Position numbers and translations under genes: made by a program
Assembly (NCBI GenBank): GCA_015501075.1
Contig: JADNYJ010000465.1
Span: 1 to 24,715 of the forward strand
Origin: Gymnopilus junonius
Taxonomy: Eukaryota > Basidiomycota > Agaricomycetes > Agaricales > Galerinaceae
DNA: 24,715 nucleotides
Reading direction: 5' to 3'
Shown: positions 8,651-18,905 of the stretch, in pieces
How the letters are laid out: every line of letters begins with the position of its first letter
Position numbering within the stretch: the stretch's first letter is position 1
The notes under the pieces: model-generated
Told to the model about the DNA's origin: nothing
The model's database searches: none
The model's input: only the letters and a program-made list of their open reading frames with translations

Positions 8651-10269
8651 CTTCCTATGCCATATCCTCTCCATATGTATGAAATCGTCCACTGACTCCC
8701 TTCCAACATGCCCGCCCAAACCCTCAGAGGCGCTGCTTTGCTTGCAACAGCCCGAACCATTGGCAGGCAGACTGCTGCTGATACCACTGTAGACATTGCC
8801 AGCAATACCGGCCTGGCAACAACATGGTCAACTGTAGTTAATGACTGATCCGATGCAGTGACAGGGAGTTTGTAGGGTATGCATTCCAGTTCACAGCAGT
8901 GATAGGGTACCTACATGGTTACCCATGAATTTTGCACTTTTACTATATTTATGTGCTAAATATATCATTAATGATCCAAGATAACACACGTAACACAAGG
9001 GTACTAAGAGTAGGCAGTAGGACCTCATACTGGCCAACTAAGACAGAGTGTCTATTATGAAATTACTACAATTAGCGTGGCGGTAGTAACTGAGTAACGA
9101 CCTAGGACTAGGTCTATTCAGTAAGCTCAGAGGCATCTATAATAAAAGGTTACCAAAAGATCTAGTGGGACCTATAATACACTCCAGTCATTAATCTATC
9201 AAGAGGGACATTGCAGCTACGTGGATACACCAGAACCTGATAATAGCACGGACCTCTAAAATACAGAGGTAGCCTAAGATGTCTAAATAATATGCATAAG
9301 GAAATACAGTGTTTAGCGTGGAAACTGGAGGTGCGCTCCCAGGAGTAACCCTTCTAATAATAAATACGGCTTGAGCAGGAGATAGTCCACCCACCGGCAT
9401 GATACCACGATGGTGCAATAGCTCGAGACCAGGAGTCTAGACTAATTAGCACATCATTATTCTGATGGTAGTCAGACCAACTGAGGGATGCGGGTGTGGA
9501 TGAGTGGACAATATGCCCGTTACCCAATTCTACACTAGTAAAATAGTGCGCCGAAGTATGCACAGACCCAGCGAGTAGGGATAAAGTACATCCAGCAATG
9601 TAGAGCGCTAAAAATAGGGACTCTCTCATAGGTATAAAAACTGTAGAAAACCAGTAGAATAGGCAGGCAATCCACCCCGTAGACCACTGATCATTAGTGC
9701 GGATACATCAGGAGGACTACCTCAGTGATAATTAACTACCAATAATTGATTGTTTCATTGTGTTGCATTAAAATTTGAATTGAATAAGTTGGTCCATTTC
9801 ATTGCATTTCATGAAGACCAATTATTGAGAGAACTTTCATTGTGTTTCGTTTCATCAAAGGGATCAGAAAGTTGCAAGCTTAGACATGTTTAGTGCAGAA
9901 AGCACTTGAGATCTCAGTTAAGAAGAGCCACCAATACCCAAACAGACTACCTAGTCCAAATAGATCTTACTCTAATCACTGCCTCCAAACAACTTAACCT
10001 AGAGCTTGCTCGAAATAAGTGTTTGTGAAGACAAGAGTTTAGTTTGAAGTAGGAGTGGGTTGTTGTTGCAATTGAAGCAAGAATAGCTCACTAAAACTTA
10101 AGAGCTCAACTCTTACATTCACCCTTAAGCAAGAACTAGTGTTTCAGCAGAACAACTGGAACATGTGGATGACATTGACAACTCGCCCAATGACTGGTAT
10201 GACAAATGGCAGGACAGTTGGCAGGGCGCTGATGCAGAAAACAACACTTCGGGTGAGCCTCATTTTTGA
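8651..10269 (+). pseudogene. 3'-terminal coding fragment of a second LTR element, split by solo LTR B1
   Basis: Bases 8651-8899 and 10147-10269 join into one reading when the solo LTR and one GCAG are removed. The joined frame reads ...REFVGYAFQFTAEQLEHV then DDIDNSPNDWYDKWQDSWQ and ...NNTSGEPHF before TGA at 10267-10269. Upstream, an open plus frame begins MPAQTLRGAALLATARTIGR at about 8708. The acidic, tryptophan-rich C-terminus ends 31 bp before an LTR start, so it is probably the last ORF of that element. I do not recognise a domain, and the 5' portion is missing, cut by the chromovirus end at 8650. Confidence 0.5.
8900..10146 (+). repeat. Complete solo LTR, family B (copy B1), 4-bp target duplication GCAG
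   Basis: This 1247-bp unit starts TGATAGGGTACC and ends CTAGTGTTTCA. GCAG flanks it at 8896-8899 and 10147-10150; the ends could also be read as a shared CAGCAG. TATAAAA at 9633-9639, about 730 bp in, marks plus orientation. A second copy (B2) at 11730-12761 has the same ends. B1 keeps CpGs that B2 has lost (for example AGCGTGGCGGTAG against AGCACAGCAGTAG), which suggests B1 is the younger copy. No protein-coding interior is present. Confidence 0.8.
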
Positions 10270-10300
10270 AGCCAGGGGCTTCAATCTTAGTAGGGGGTAA

Positions 10301-10795
10301 TGTTACAATCCCCCTTATTTTCCTTATCTTATCGTGTGCTCTTTTCCCCTTATCATTTACTGTTCAAATTGTTATTTATACAGTTTTCTTCTTGATCATC
10401 TTTCCTTGAAAGATGATCACTACTCTCTTACATGTATGCGGACAATCTTTTCCTTTTGATCATCATCCCTTGTATTGCCTCCATGATGATCACCCCTTTC
10501 CGATTCCCCTGTTTTGTTCTCATTTCATATATATTATTATTCAACAACAAATAGTATATAAACCATAGCTAGACTACCTGTACTTTAGCTTGTTCTTGAG
10601 AATCTACTCTTGTAACAGCCAGAGTGAACTTGAACCACTAAGGCAATCTTCTGTTGAAGACAATACCTTAGTGGACTTCATTGAACATCCTCTACGACTA
10701 CTATGCTAGACTTTAATCATGCCGAATAAAGTTCTATCATTAAAGTCATAACATAGGGCAAAGGTGTCTAGATCAGGCACCTCTCTCATTTACCA
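10301..10795 (+). repeat. 3' LTR of the second LTR element (family C)
   Basis: A purine tract AGTAGGGGGTAA (10289-10300) is followed by TGTTACAATCCCCC, a typical PPT/LTR junction, directly after the terminal ORF stop. TATATAAA at 10555-10562 and AATAAA at 10725-10730 give U3-R order. The right end is uncertain: TGTAACA at 10611-10617 is a perfect inverse of the start and would give a 317-bp LTR, but then the AATAAA lies outside; ending at ACCA (10795) keeps it inside. Confidence 0.6.
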
Positions 10796-10812
10796 AGGTA
10801 GATGTATACAGC

Positions 10813-11390
10813 ATGTTTCACTTCAATCCTGTTGGAATACATGAAGATGAAGAAGAAAGAGACCTTGTAAAAGCAATACTGAGGTCAGAAAAATTTCCTC
10901 ATGAACATTTTGATACAGTCATTGCACTTGTCAATGACAAAGCAGAGCCTACAGGATTGGAAGGTGCTGTTCATGAATTATTTTCAGGCCTCTAATTATG
11001 TCTTACCAATTTGCTTGTTTATCTAGGCACCTGAGTTGGTTGCATCAAAGTTATTTTCACTCTTCCAAAAAAGCTTGATATGTTCCTGGGCCCTCATGAC
11101 CTTCTGCCAAGCTGGCCTCAAGGGCCTTTAGCTTATATTGAATGGTATTCTCCTCTTACACGCACTGCCAAGGAGAAACATGGAATGATGCATCACATCA
11201 AAAGACAATGGAATGCTCAGCAAACTAGGAGACAGGGGTCTATTGTTCCATTAGGAAATATTTGTCAAAGCTGCATGCTTTTCCTGCATTCCCCAAAGGT
11301 GATGTCCCAGCAGAATGGAATCCAGAAAATATTTTGGACCACCCAAACACATTTTATGTTAATAATTGGCTAAGTAAATATAGTTATTAA
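10813..11390 (+). pseudogene. C-terminal remnant of a basidiomycete transposase-like protein
   Basis: An open block at 10813-10963 reads MFHFNPVGIHEDEEERDLVK... A probable intron (about 10964-11026, ending TATCTAG) follows, then PELVASKLFSLFQK and, in a shifted frame, GPLAYIEWYSPLTRTAKEKH, GSIVPLGNICQSCMLF and FYVNNWLSKYSY before TAA at 11388-11390. The order 'AYIEW..', 'IVPL..I..S..LFP', 'FYVN.W...' resembles the C-termini of large KDZ/Plavaka/DUF6830-type proteins abundant in Agaricomycetes. The family name is from memory and not firm. At least two frameshifts are needed. The 5' part is missing, cut off by LTR C, whose end lies 18 bp upstream. Bases 11391-11560 are AT-rich with no feature. 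Confidence 0.5.
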
Positions 11391-11559
11391 ACTATTTGGT
11401 AGAAAATTTCTAGTACTTTAATCTGATATGTTCATTCTTATATTGTCCTTGGATTTCTACTGTGTTGAATAATTTATGTACATAGCAAATAAATTGGAAC
11501 AGAAGTTTAAAGTGTGCTGATGTGATCACTCACCCAGACAATGTATTAAACACCTTATG

Positions 11560-14290
11560 ACTTCTTTCTGACCTCTGGCCTCATTCCTTTCATTCCCTTC
11601 CATACATCTTTTCTTACCCAGACAATCATGCCAACACCTTACAGAGAGCACCATTTTGTCTTTCTGGCAATGCACCATCTCTCTTCCATATGATGCCCCT
11701 TATCAATCCAACCCCTCCATCCTGCCCATTGATAGGGTACCTACATGGTTACCCATGAATTTTGTGCTTTTACTATGTTTATGCACTAAACATATCATTA
11801 ATGATCCAAGATAACACACCTAATACAAGGGTACTAAGAGTAGGCAGTAGGACCTCATACTGGCCAACTAAAGACAGAGTGTCTATTATAAAATTACTAC
11901 AATTAGCACAGCAGTAGCAACTGAGTAACAACCTGGGACCAGGTCTATTCAGTAAGCTCAGAGGCATCTATAATAAAAGATTACCAAAGACTTAATGGGA
12001 CCTAATAATACACTCAAGTCATTAACCATCAAGAGGGACATTGTAGCTATGTGAATACACCAAGACCTGATAATAGTGTGGACCTCTAAATATGGAGGTA
12101 GCCTAAGATATCTAAACCATACACATAAGAAAATATGGTGATTAGCATGGAAACTGAAGGTGTGCTCCCAGGAGTAACCCTTCTAATAATAGATATGGCT
12201 TAAGTGGGAGATAGTCCACCCACCGGCCTGACACCACAATGGTGCAATAGCTCAAGACCTAGGGTCTAGACTAAATAGTGGGTCATTATTCTGATGATAA
12301 CTGGTCTGACCAAAGGATGCAGACACAGATGAGTGGCCAATATGCTTATTACCCAATAGTACATTAGTAAAATAGTGCACCGAAGTATGCACAGACCAGC
12401 TGAGTAGGAATAGAGTACATCCAGCAATTTTATGCACTAATAATAGAGACTCTCTCATAGGTATAAAAGCTGTAGAAATCCAGTAGAACAGGCAGGCAAT
12501 CCACCTCATAGAGCACAGATATTAGTGCAGACATGCCAGGAGGAATACCTCAGTGATATTAACTGGATATTTGATTGTTTCGTTTCATTGCATTAAAGTT
12601 TGAATTGAATTGTTTTGGTCCATTTCGTTGCATTTCGTTAAGGCCAATTGTGAAGAACTTTCATTGTGTTTCATTTCATTGAAAGACCCAGAATAGTTTG
12701 CAAGCTTAAACATGTTTAGTGCAGAAGGTACATTCACCCTTAAGCAAGAATTAGCATTTCACCATTCTCTATGTAGATGGGTCCTATCCCTCCATCTTCC
12801 TCCCTTCCAGCATGTTCGCACCCACATTGGCTCCAACTGTCTACCAAGTAGATAGCTGACCACCTTGCAATGGGATCACTTACACCCATGGCCTACCCTT
12901 CCAGTTCTGATATTCACGATGGACCCTTGGACTCCATACAATGATCGCATGGGATTTATCGAGTCTAATATTGGCACCTTCATTGACAAATCCCTTATAT
13001 GCATCCATAGTCTTTGCCTTCTGCAATTGATCAGACCTCCCACCCTGTATGACATGTCCCCCTTACAACATGTTTCTTTGATGAGGTTGTTGTATAATGA
13101 CCTGAATTACTTGTGGTATGTTTCCCATGTTATAATCTCTGATATCCAGCTGATTGTAGATTGTATTCAGGGAGAACTTCTAGCAATATCTCTCTGATTT
13201 TGAAAATGGGAACCTACTGGCTGACTTGTCTCCTCCAACAGGTTGCAATAGTACTGGAGACTGTTCCTGACAATTTGCCCAGTGTTGGTTCATCCATGAA
13301 TATCTGCAGGCATGTTCTCTACCTATGTGAGTTTAGTTACTCACAAAATTCTGGAAATCATTCATGGATTAATATTCCCTGTTGTCCAATCCGTAACAGG
13401 GCATATGCACCTTTAGGGTGCATTATTTGCATTACAGACCAGTCTTTCCATCACAGGGGTCTATGTGGCTATCATGCATCCATATAGAGAACAGCTCCAA
13501 TTGAGACATCAAGTATGCTGCATCGAGGAATATATAACAGTATGGTGCCACCTCACTTCACCCTTGCCACATCCTGACCATCAGCAGGATCTGCCTCCCC
13601 ATCCTCATTCATGTGAAACAGCTGGTCTTGAATTTGGTCTTGCTACTGTCATTTCCTCTGTTGTGCTGTGTGGGATTAGTGGCACTCCTTCGGTTCATGT
13701 CAGAGTCAGTGAGTGCTGTGTACAGTCATAATATGCCACTCACGATGGAGCTGAATTACAGGAAAGTGAATGGTAGATCTGTAGAGCATATGGACCACAA
13801 TTTCTATGGTAGAGTCCAGAAGCAAGATTCACTCTTTTGAGCGCATACCGACACTATCTCACCAATTGATCTTATAATCTACTTGTGCATTTCTAGGGTA
13901 TGTTTGTGATTCTTTGAAGAAATATCAAACTCATCTGATTGGCTGTTAAATATTGTCTCTGCCACTCAGGTAAGACTACACCTCATGTCCTGATATGTAT
14001 GCTAACATCTCAACATGACACACTCTTATGAAATATTTTCAATCTTAGTGGGTGCTCTGCTTTAGTGCGCTTTCACAGGAGCTAGCTGACCTCTATGGAG
14101 ACATTGTTTGTCCATATTTTCTGACTCACAGTTCATATCTTTCAGATTCATGTCCAGCCCATGGTTCATTTTACTATCTCCTTTTAGCCATTCTGCTGAG
14201 CCTTAAAGTAAGGCTGCCACCAAGTTTGGTGAGTTGCCTATTCTTCCTCCAAACTCACACTGTCCACGATGCCTCAACCTAGATATGTTG
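11560..14290 (+). pseudogene. Unrecognised multi-exon gene remnant, interrupted by solo LTR B2
   Basis: Several plus-strand coding stretches look like exons of one decayed gene. Excising B2 and one CCAT makes a continuous open stretch from about 11590 to 12855, including SLPYDAPYQSNPSILPILYV and FLPSSMFAPTLAPTVYQ, ended by TGA. A second stretch (12865-13197) has LLQLIRPPTLYDMSPLQHVS and LWYVSHVIISDIQLIVD. Others lie at 13465-13731 and 13900-14280. A strong intron is at 13970-14048 (CAG|GTAAGA donor, CTAAC branch at 14002, TCTTAG acceptor). It joins SDWLLNIVSATQ to WVLCFSALSQELADLYGDIV in phase. Stops inside the stretches are mostly TGA. I do not recognise the family; it may be a host gene or transposon cargo. 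Exon limits other than this intron are uncertain. Confidence 0.4.
11730..12761 (+). repeat. Solo LTR, family B (copy B2), 4-bp target duplication CCAT, internal deletion
   Basis: Same ends as B1 (TGATAGGG... and ...CATTTCA), flanked by CCAT at 11726-11729 and 12762-12765. It matches B1 along its length but lacks about 220 bp corresponding to B1 9897-10117. TATAAAA is kept at 12462-12468. Many CpGs of B1 are TpG or CpA here, so B2 is probably older. It lies inside the unrecognised gene remnant and rejoining the flanks restores an open frame. Confidence 0.8.
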
Positions 14291-14318
14291 CTTCTGCCAT
14301 GACTTCATCTCGAGGCGG

Positions 14319-15057
14319 TGATGAGACCAGCACATGTCTATATGTGCAAGTCAGTCACTACCTTAATTTTGGGGTTGATAAGAGGGCTGGAACTTCCCCA
14401 AGTTTCATTCCTTGAGGCTCTTAAATAATTAGAATGCATACAGTAGGCACTAAATGCATGCCTAGCAGTCTTTATAAATTATTAAAAGACTTGTACAATT
14501 TAATTACAAGCAAGAGTATCAGAAATCCTACCAAGGGGGCATCAAACACTTAGATGTGTTGACAGGCTGTGAGAGATCAGCATAGCTTCTTTCCAAAGCT
14601 GGATGTATGAAAAAGGAAAGAACACATCATTCTCAGAACAGAATGACTTCATGTGAGGAGATCAATGCTAATAATAGTCCAGATCATCAGAACAGTAAAT
14701 GAAATGATGAGATCCATCACAGCTTGGCTCGGCAAACACTGATCACATTGAGCATGCCTCTGCATCTCATGGTGTTCTGTGCATGCTCCCCTCTGTCCAC
14801 TGGCAATGTGCAGCATTGTGCATGGTACTACCATATTGGTAGACCATAAAGACAAAGTTTGCTGGAAGTAGCATTGAAAATAGCAGTGCCAAGTGCATAG
14901 CATTTACCATAGAATGCTTGGAAAACACTTTTCTACCATTGAACCAATAGGTAGGAAGCTTGGCAAATATTGCGCCATTGATTCCACATGCTAGACATTA
15001 TTAATCCAACCAGACACAAATTTATAAGCATAGTTTGAAGTAGTATAAATACAGTAG
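14319..15057 (+). repeat. LTR family A, copy A3: U3 fragment in plus orientation
   Basis: It starts TGATGAGACCAGCA and matches the complement of A2 from 3165 down to 2411 with about 10-20% changes, many at CpG sites. It stops at ACAGTAG (15051-15057), immediately after the TATA box TATAAATA (15044-15051). Beyond this point A2 and the window sequence are unrelated. No target duplication can be scored because one end is missing. Confidence 0.8.
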
Positions 15058-15920
15058 GATCACCCTGGAACAACAACTCACATCATTTGGCTGATCTCTT
15101 CAGTGCAGTGGCAGTTTTGGCTTCATTGGTGTTGACAGGATACCCCAACATCAGGAAAAAGGATATTGGCTTTACAAAAATATACATTGCTTTATCTGGC
15201 TTTAAGGCCACCAAAGCTGTAAAGACTTTGTTGACATAAAAAGCCACCCTTTTCTGTAACCTAATCTTAAGGTAATTCAGGTTTTTTTCAAAGCTACCTC
15301 CCAGCCTAGAACATATATAGTGAAGTATATTAGATAACCTTCAAATCATTGACCAAGCAAGATAGAAATGCAACAGTCACTACTATACATGCTATTAAGC
15401 TTTTTATATATACATAGAAGACATACAAAATGATATGGAAATTTTGAAATGACTTGTCATATGCTAAGAAAGCCATGCAAAGCCATGTGAAAGCCATGCA
15501 AAGCCATGTTAAAGCCATTCAAATTGCTTGATAAGACTTGTCACATGCAGGCAAATCTTCTTAAAATATATCTTATGCTATGTAAATAGTTTTCTAAGCC
15601 TTGCCAATAGATCTAAAAAAAATCAGTAACAGTTCCAAGTGTCCTTAACACAAACCAGATATGATTTATTAGTCCTATAAAATTTCTACAAATGCTTTAT
15701 AAAAGTGTTAGGTGCTTACATATTTGATGTAAAGACATATGTTGTGGTCTCAAACATTCAGATGAAGTTGTGAAAGCATTCCTTTAAGGCTTCTTGTAGC
15801 TTATAAACCTACTTTTTAAAGCCTGAAAGCTAACAGTGTTGTGTGTAAGCAGGTGTAGTTGTATATAAGCAGTTGTCCTAGTCAAATATTCACAAAAAAT
15901 AAAATAAATAGCTATACTAT
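15058..15920. other. AT-rich non-coding stretch, no gene recognised
   Basis: I find no convincing ORF, LTR end or RNA gene here. It holds a small tandem repeat at 15469-15523. The side next to the DUF6532-like gene (15893-15920) is A/T-rich, with minus-strand TTTATT and plus-strand AATAAA motifs, so it may carry the 3' end of that gene's transcript. It could also be decayed repeat DNA beyond LTR fragment A3. Confidence 0.4.
15469..15523. repeat. Short tandem repeat, AAAGCCATG-type units
   Basis: Five units of AAAGCCAT plus two or three bases follow one another (AAAGCCATGC, AAAGCCATGTG, AAAGCCATGC, AAAGCCATGTT, AAAGCCATTC). The first four form two copies of a 21-bp dimer. It looks like a local slippage repeat with no sign of function. 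Confidence 0.8.
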
Positions 15921-18145
15921 TTAATTATTAGCAACTGCAGATGAAGGTTGACTGGTAGTGGGAGATGTGGAGTGGAAGCTACTGTGAGTTGAAGTTCCTG
16001 CAGATTCCCTATTCACACCTGCTTCTAGAACACATGCCTCTCCTCCAGCACTAGCTAAACACCCTTCCTCAATATGATCATCTCCAGCCCGACCTTTCAC
16101 AGCAGACTGACCTACAGCAGACTGACCTCCCGAAGACCCACCTCCTGAAGACCCACCTCCCAAAGACCCACCTGCCAAAGACCCACCTGCTGCAGGCTGA
16201 CCTACCCCTTCCACAGACCCATTTTCCATAGAACAACTGCCTCCAGACTGACCTGCTCCAGACCGACCTTCAGAATTCCCCAGCTCTTCTTCAAATCCTG
16301 CCAGAGCATCAAGTTGACTGAAATCTAAATTTGCAAAGTCATTCTCTTCAGTGTTGATGTCAAAATTTGAGTGATTTGCACTGCAAGAAAAGGTTAGCAT
16401 CAGAAATCTAATAACAAGACCTTGACCGGCATCCTACAGTATTCCTTCCAGGACAGTTCTCCTCCACCATGCTGGCCAGGCCTTCATCTGAGATTCAAAG
16501 AATTTCCAGTGGTGAAGATGGCATTCATAACTTCAAGCATTAAATCAGTCAGCTCTATCATAAAGTAAAAAGCAAGCCATAATACCTCTGTCTCACTGTA
16601 TCTTCTGAGAAGGTAATTTGGCATGCTTTGCATCCTGTAGAACTCCACTCCTTAAGTGCATGTTCAATCTAGCACTCAAAAGCATAAGACACTATGATGA
16701 CAAAGAAGAGAATGACTTACCACTGTCACCACCAAAAGCATAACATTCAAAGGTAGATCTAGTTGGTAGTCTCAAGATCAAGCTTTGATCCAGATGTCGA
16801 GGGAAACCATTGCCCTTCAATAATTTCAACAATAAGCTGCACTCCAAAAGGTTTCATTGGGTCAACTGTTCTTTCCTATATAAAAGGGTTAGATAGAATA
16901 TATTCAAGGAAAGAGAAGAGACATACTTTGAGATTGATGCTGCCATAAACAAAGTGGGAGTCCTTAATCAACCACTCAACATCTTTCTTGATGGCCTCTG
17001 GTTCACCTCCTAGACAGTAGAAAGCTCTGACTTTATCCCTTGCTTTTGATATAATGCTGCTGATAAGGCCTGTCCGACCATACATTGTCTAGGCATACAA
17101 ATGCAAGTGTTAGGAGACAGGAATGATTTGTAGACAAATAAAACTTGCAAATTTCATCAAGTTACTCTTGACTGCCATGTCTTTTGTAGCCCTCTTGTAA
17201 GCTTGTCTAACTTCCATGTCATCACTTGCAGCTGCACTTTCCTTAATGGTTTGCCAAGTGAAGGTGATGCAAGCAAATTTGTTATTGCATGGAAAGGGCT
17301 CATCATACACAGTTCTAGTGCAGACATGGCTTTTAGAGGCTAAAGCAAGCCTGAGTGTCCTTGGTGTAAAGTCTTTTTCAACAACCTTGGAATTACTTGC
17401 AGCACTGGAGGGCATGGTTGGAGTTTTGGGGCAACCCACAGACTTGGTCTTGGACTGAGATGCCTTAGACATCATTGAGACTTCATCTCCAGAGGCTTCA
17501 ACTCCTATCTAAGGGAAAAATGATATCAGCTCAAGCACTTAAATAGTTGCAATAACAAACTTCATTTGAGAGTTGGCCTTCTCCAGATGCTGAATTTTCA
17601 TCAATGTCTTCATCAACATCCATCCCTTCCAAGTCTGCAAAATGGTCTCCTTCTTCTTCTTCGCACTCCTATGAGCTCTATCTTCTCCTTCTATATTCTG
17701 ATCTTCTTCATCCACCTCTTGCTCTTTCTGGCCTAGAGCAGCTGCCCTGATAGATTGAAGTCCATTGGCAATATCATCCTCATCTTCGCTAAACTCCACA
17801 GCTACCATCATTTTTTTTTTCTTGCAGTGGGGAGCATTGTCTTCATCTGAGAAGCCTTCAGCCTCTAAAAGCTCTCTATTTTGAGTGCATATAGCTAACA
17901 GAATTTAATTGTAAATTGGGGGACTACTAACTCTGCTGCTCACCTGCATCCTGTGCTTCTTTAGCAATCTTTTTCTGAGCTTCCAGCTTCTCCTGTACCA
18001 TTTTGTATGTGGCCATGGCAGTTGAACTAATGGTGGGTGGAGGAGGCACTGATTTGCCATTCTTGTTGCCTCTACTAGAGGTGGGCTTTCCATCCCTAGT
18101 TACTAAACCTGAGCTTCTGCTATGAGAAGATTGTGTAGAACTCAA
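15921..18145 (-). CDS. DUF6532-like protein, eight exons, Gly/Ser pentapeptide tail
   Basis: Exons (minus): 18145-17944, 17894-17561, 17508-17149, 17088-16927, 16875-16721, 16668-16586, 16530-16438 and 16380-15921; introns are 49-60 bp. Most joins keep phase. Exon 1 is Ser-rich with a helix (MVQEKLEAQKKIAKEAQDA). Exon 2 is acidic with a poly-Lys run. Exons 3-7 carry the conserved core: RQAYKRATKDMAVKSNLMKF, YGRTGLISSIISKARDKVRA, DVEWLIKDSHFVYGSINLK, LIVEIIEGQWF, VVTVIEHALKEWSS, TFSEDTVRQSYECHLHHW. This matches my memory of the agaric DUF6532 family, whose function is unknown. Exon 8 adds acidic sequence and GGSLA-type pentapeptides. Oddities: intron 3 has a GC donor (GCAAGT); codon 1 is TTG with an upstream in-frame TGA, so the ATG is lost or in another exon; one frameshift is needed in exon 2 and one in exon 5. 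It may be a recent pseudogene. Confidence 0.65.
16105..16194 (-). repeat. In-frame 15-bp tandem repeat encoding Gly/Ser pentapeptides
   Basis: Six 15-bp units (plus-strand types GACTGACCTACAGCA, GACCCACCTCCTGAA, GACCCACCTGCCAAA) lie in the last exon of the DUF6532-like gene. On the minus strand they read as GGSLA, GGSLG, GGSSG, GGSSG, GQSAV, GQSAV. The unit length keeps the frame, and the result is a flexible low-complexity linker. Confidence 0.85.
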
Positions 18146-18361
18146 AGATCAGGTGTTAGCCATAGGTCACACAATAAAAACGTCCTGTTGGGGAGGAGAT
18201 AAAAAAACAACTGAATTGGCACAGCTGAATCAATACCACTCATAGGTTTCCCAAAATAGACTCGCCTTTCTAATTAAGGGAAGGATGAATGACATTAGAG
18301 AGCTTAGTCAAAAGTCAGAGATGGCTATTGGATCCACAAAGCTAAAGAACATGGGTTGTAT

Positions 18362-18905
18362 TCATGGATAGATTACCATCCACTTATTGTGCCTTTCAAA
18401 CCATATCTCCCCTGAGGAGTCCATGTGAAACACCAATGATGCATGCTCCCCTTTAAAATGAGTATTAAAATGGCTGAGGAGGTGCAAAGGGAACACCACC
18501 ATGTCTCCACAGTGCAACTGAAGGCAGATACCAGGTTCCTTGAGGCAAAGGTTTCCTGCTATACAATCATCATCTGTGAGAGTGATAACAATGCAAAGAC
18601 ACAGATCATTGGAGTCCCGATGAATTTTTGTGCAAATGTTGAAGTTCATGACAAACCCACTGAAGGGGTAAACCAGGGAAAGGCCATCAGTGGGCAGAAC
18701 TGTAGCAAACAGTTTGATTACATCAAACTCATCTGGAAAGGTTTCCTTGAGCTGTCCAATTTTAAAAGTAAGTGAATATCAGGAGATAAAACTTGGAAAA
18801 AAATTGTACAGCTTTCTCCATCCACCTGAAGACATCCTGGAAGCATTCCTGAAGCAATCTATATTCTTCAGAATACTTTTGAATCTCTTGCAAAGGTCTA
18901 GGCAT
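18362..18905 (-). pseudogene. 2-oxoglutarate/Fe(II) dioxygenase-like (TET/JBP-type?) C-terminal remnant
   Basis: The minus strand gives QEIQKYSEEYRLLQECFQDV (about 18900-18840), then after frame changes LKETFPDEFDVIKLFATVLP and YPFSGFVMNFNICTKIHRDS, DLCLCIVITL, GNLCLKEPGICLQLHCGDMV, VFPLHLLSHFNTHFKGEHAS and LVFHMDSSGEIWFE before TGA. The H-x-D pair (H at 18622-18620, D at 18616-18614) and a distal H (18472-18470, in SHFN) fit a double-stranded beta-helix dioxygenase. The arginine expected after the distal H appears to be His in GEHASL, possibly a CpG decay of CGT. Such proteins are expanded in Agaricomycetes; some TET/JBP members travel with KDZ transposons. Assignment to TET/JBP rather than another 2OG family is inference. 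At least one frameshift or intron lies near 18780. It lies upstream of the DUF6532-like gene on the same strand. Confidence 0.5.

Noticed and set aside
10301..10617. LTR C as a 317-bp unit ending TGTAACA
   Set aside because: The inverted ends match perfectly, but the AATAAA signal would fall outside and R-U5 would be about 50 bp. Kept only as an alternative.
16105..16194. CRISPR-like array of regular repeats
   Set aside because: The 15-bp units are directly adjacent with no spacers, stay in frame in an exon, and encode Gly/Ser pentapeptides.
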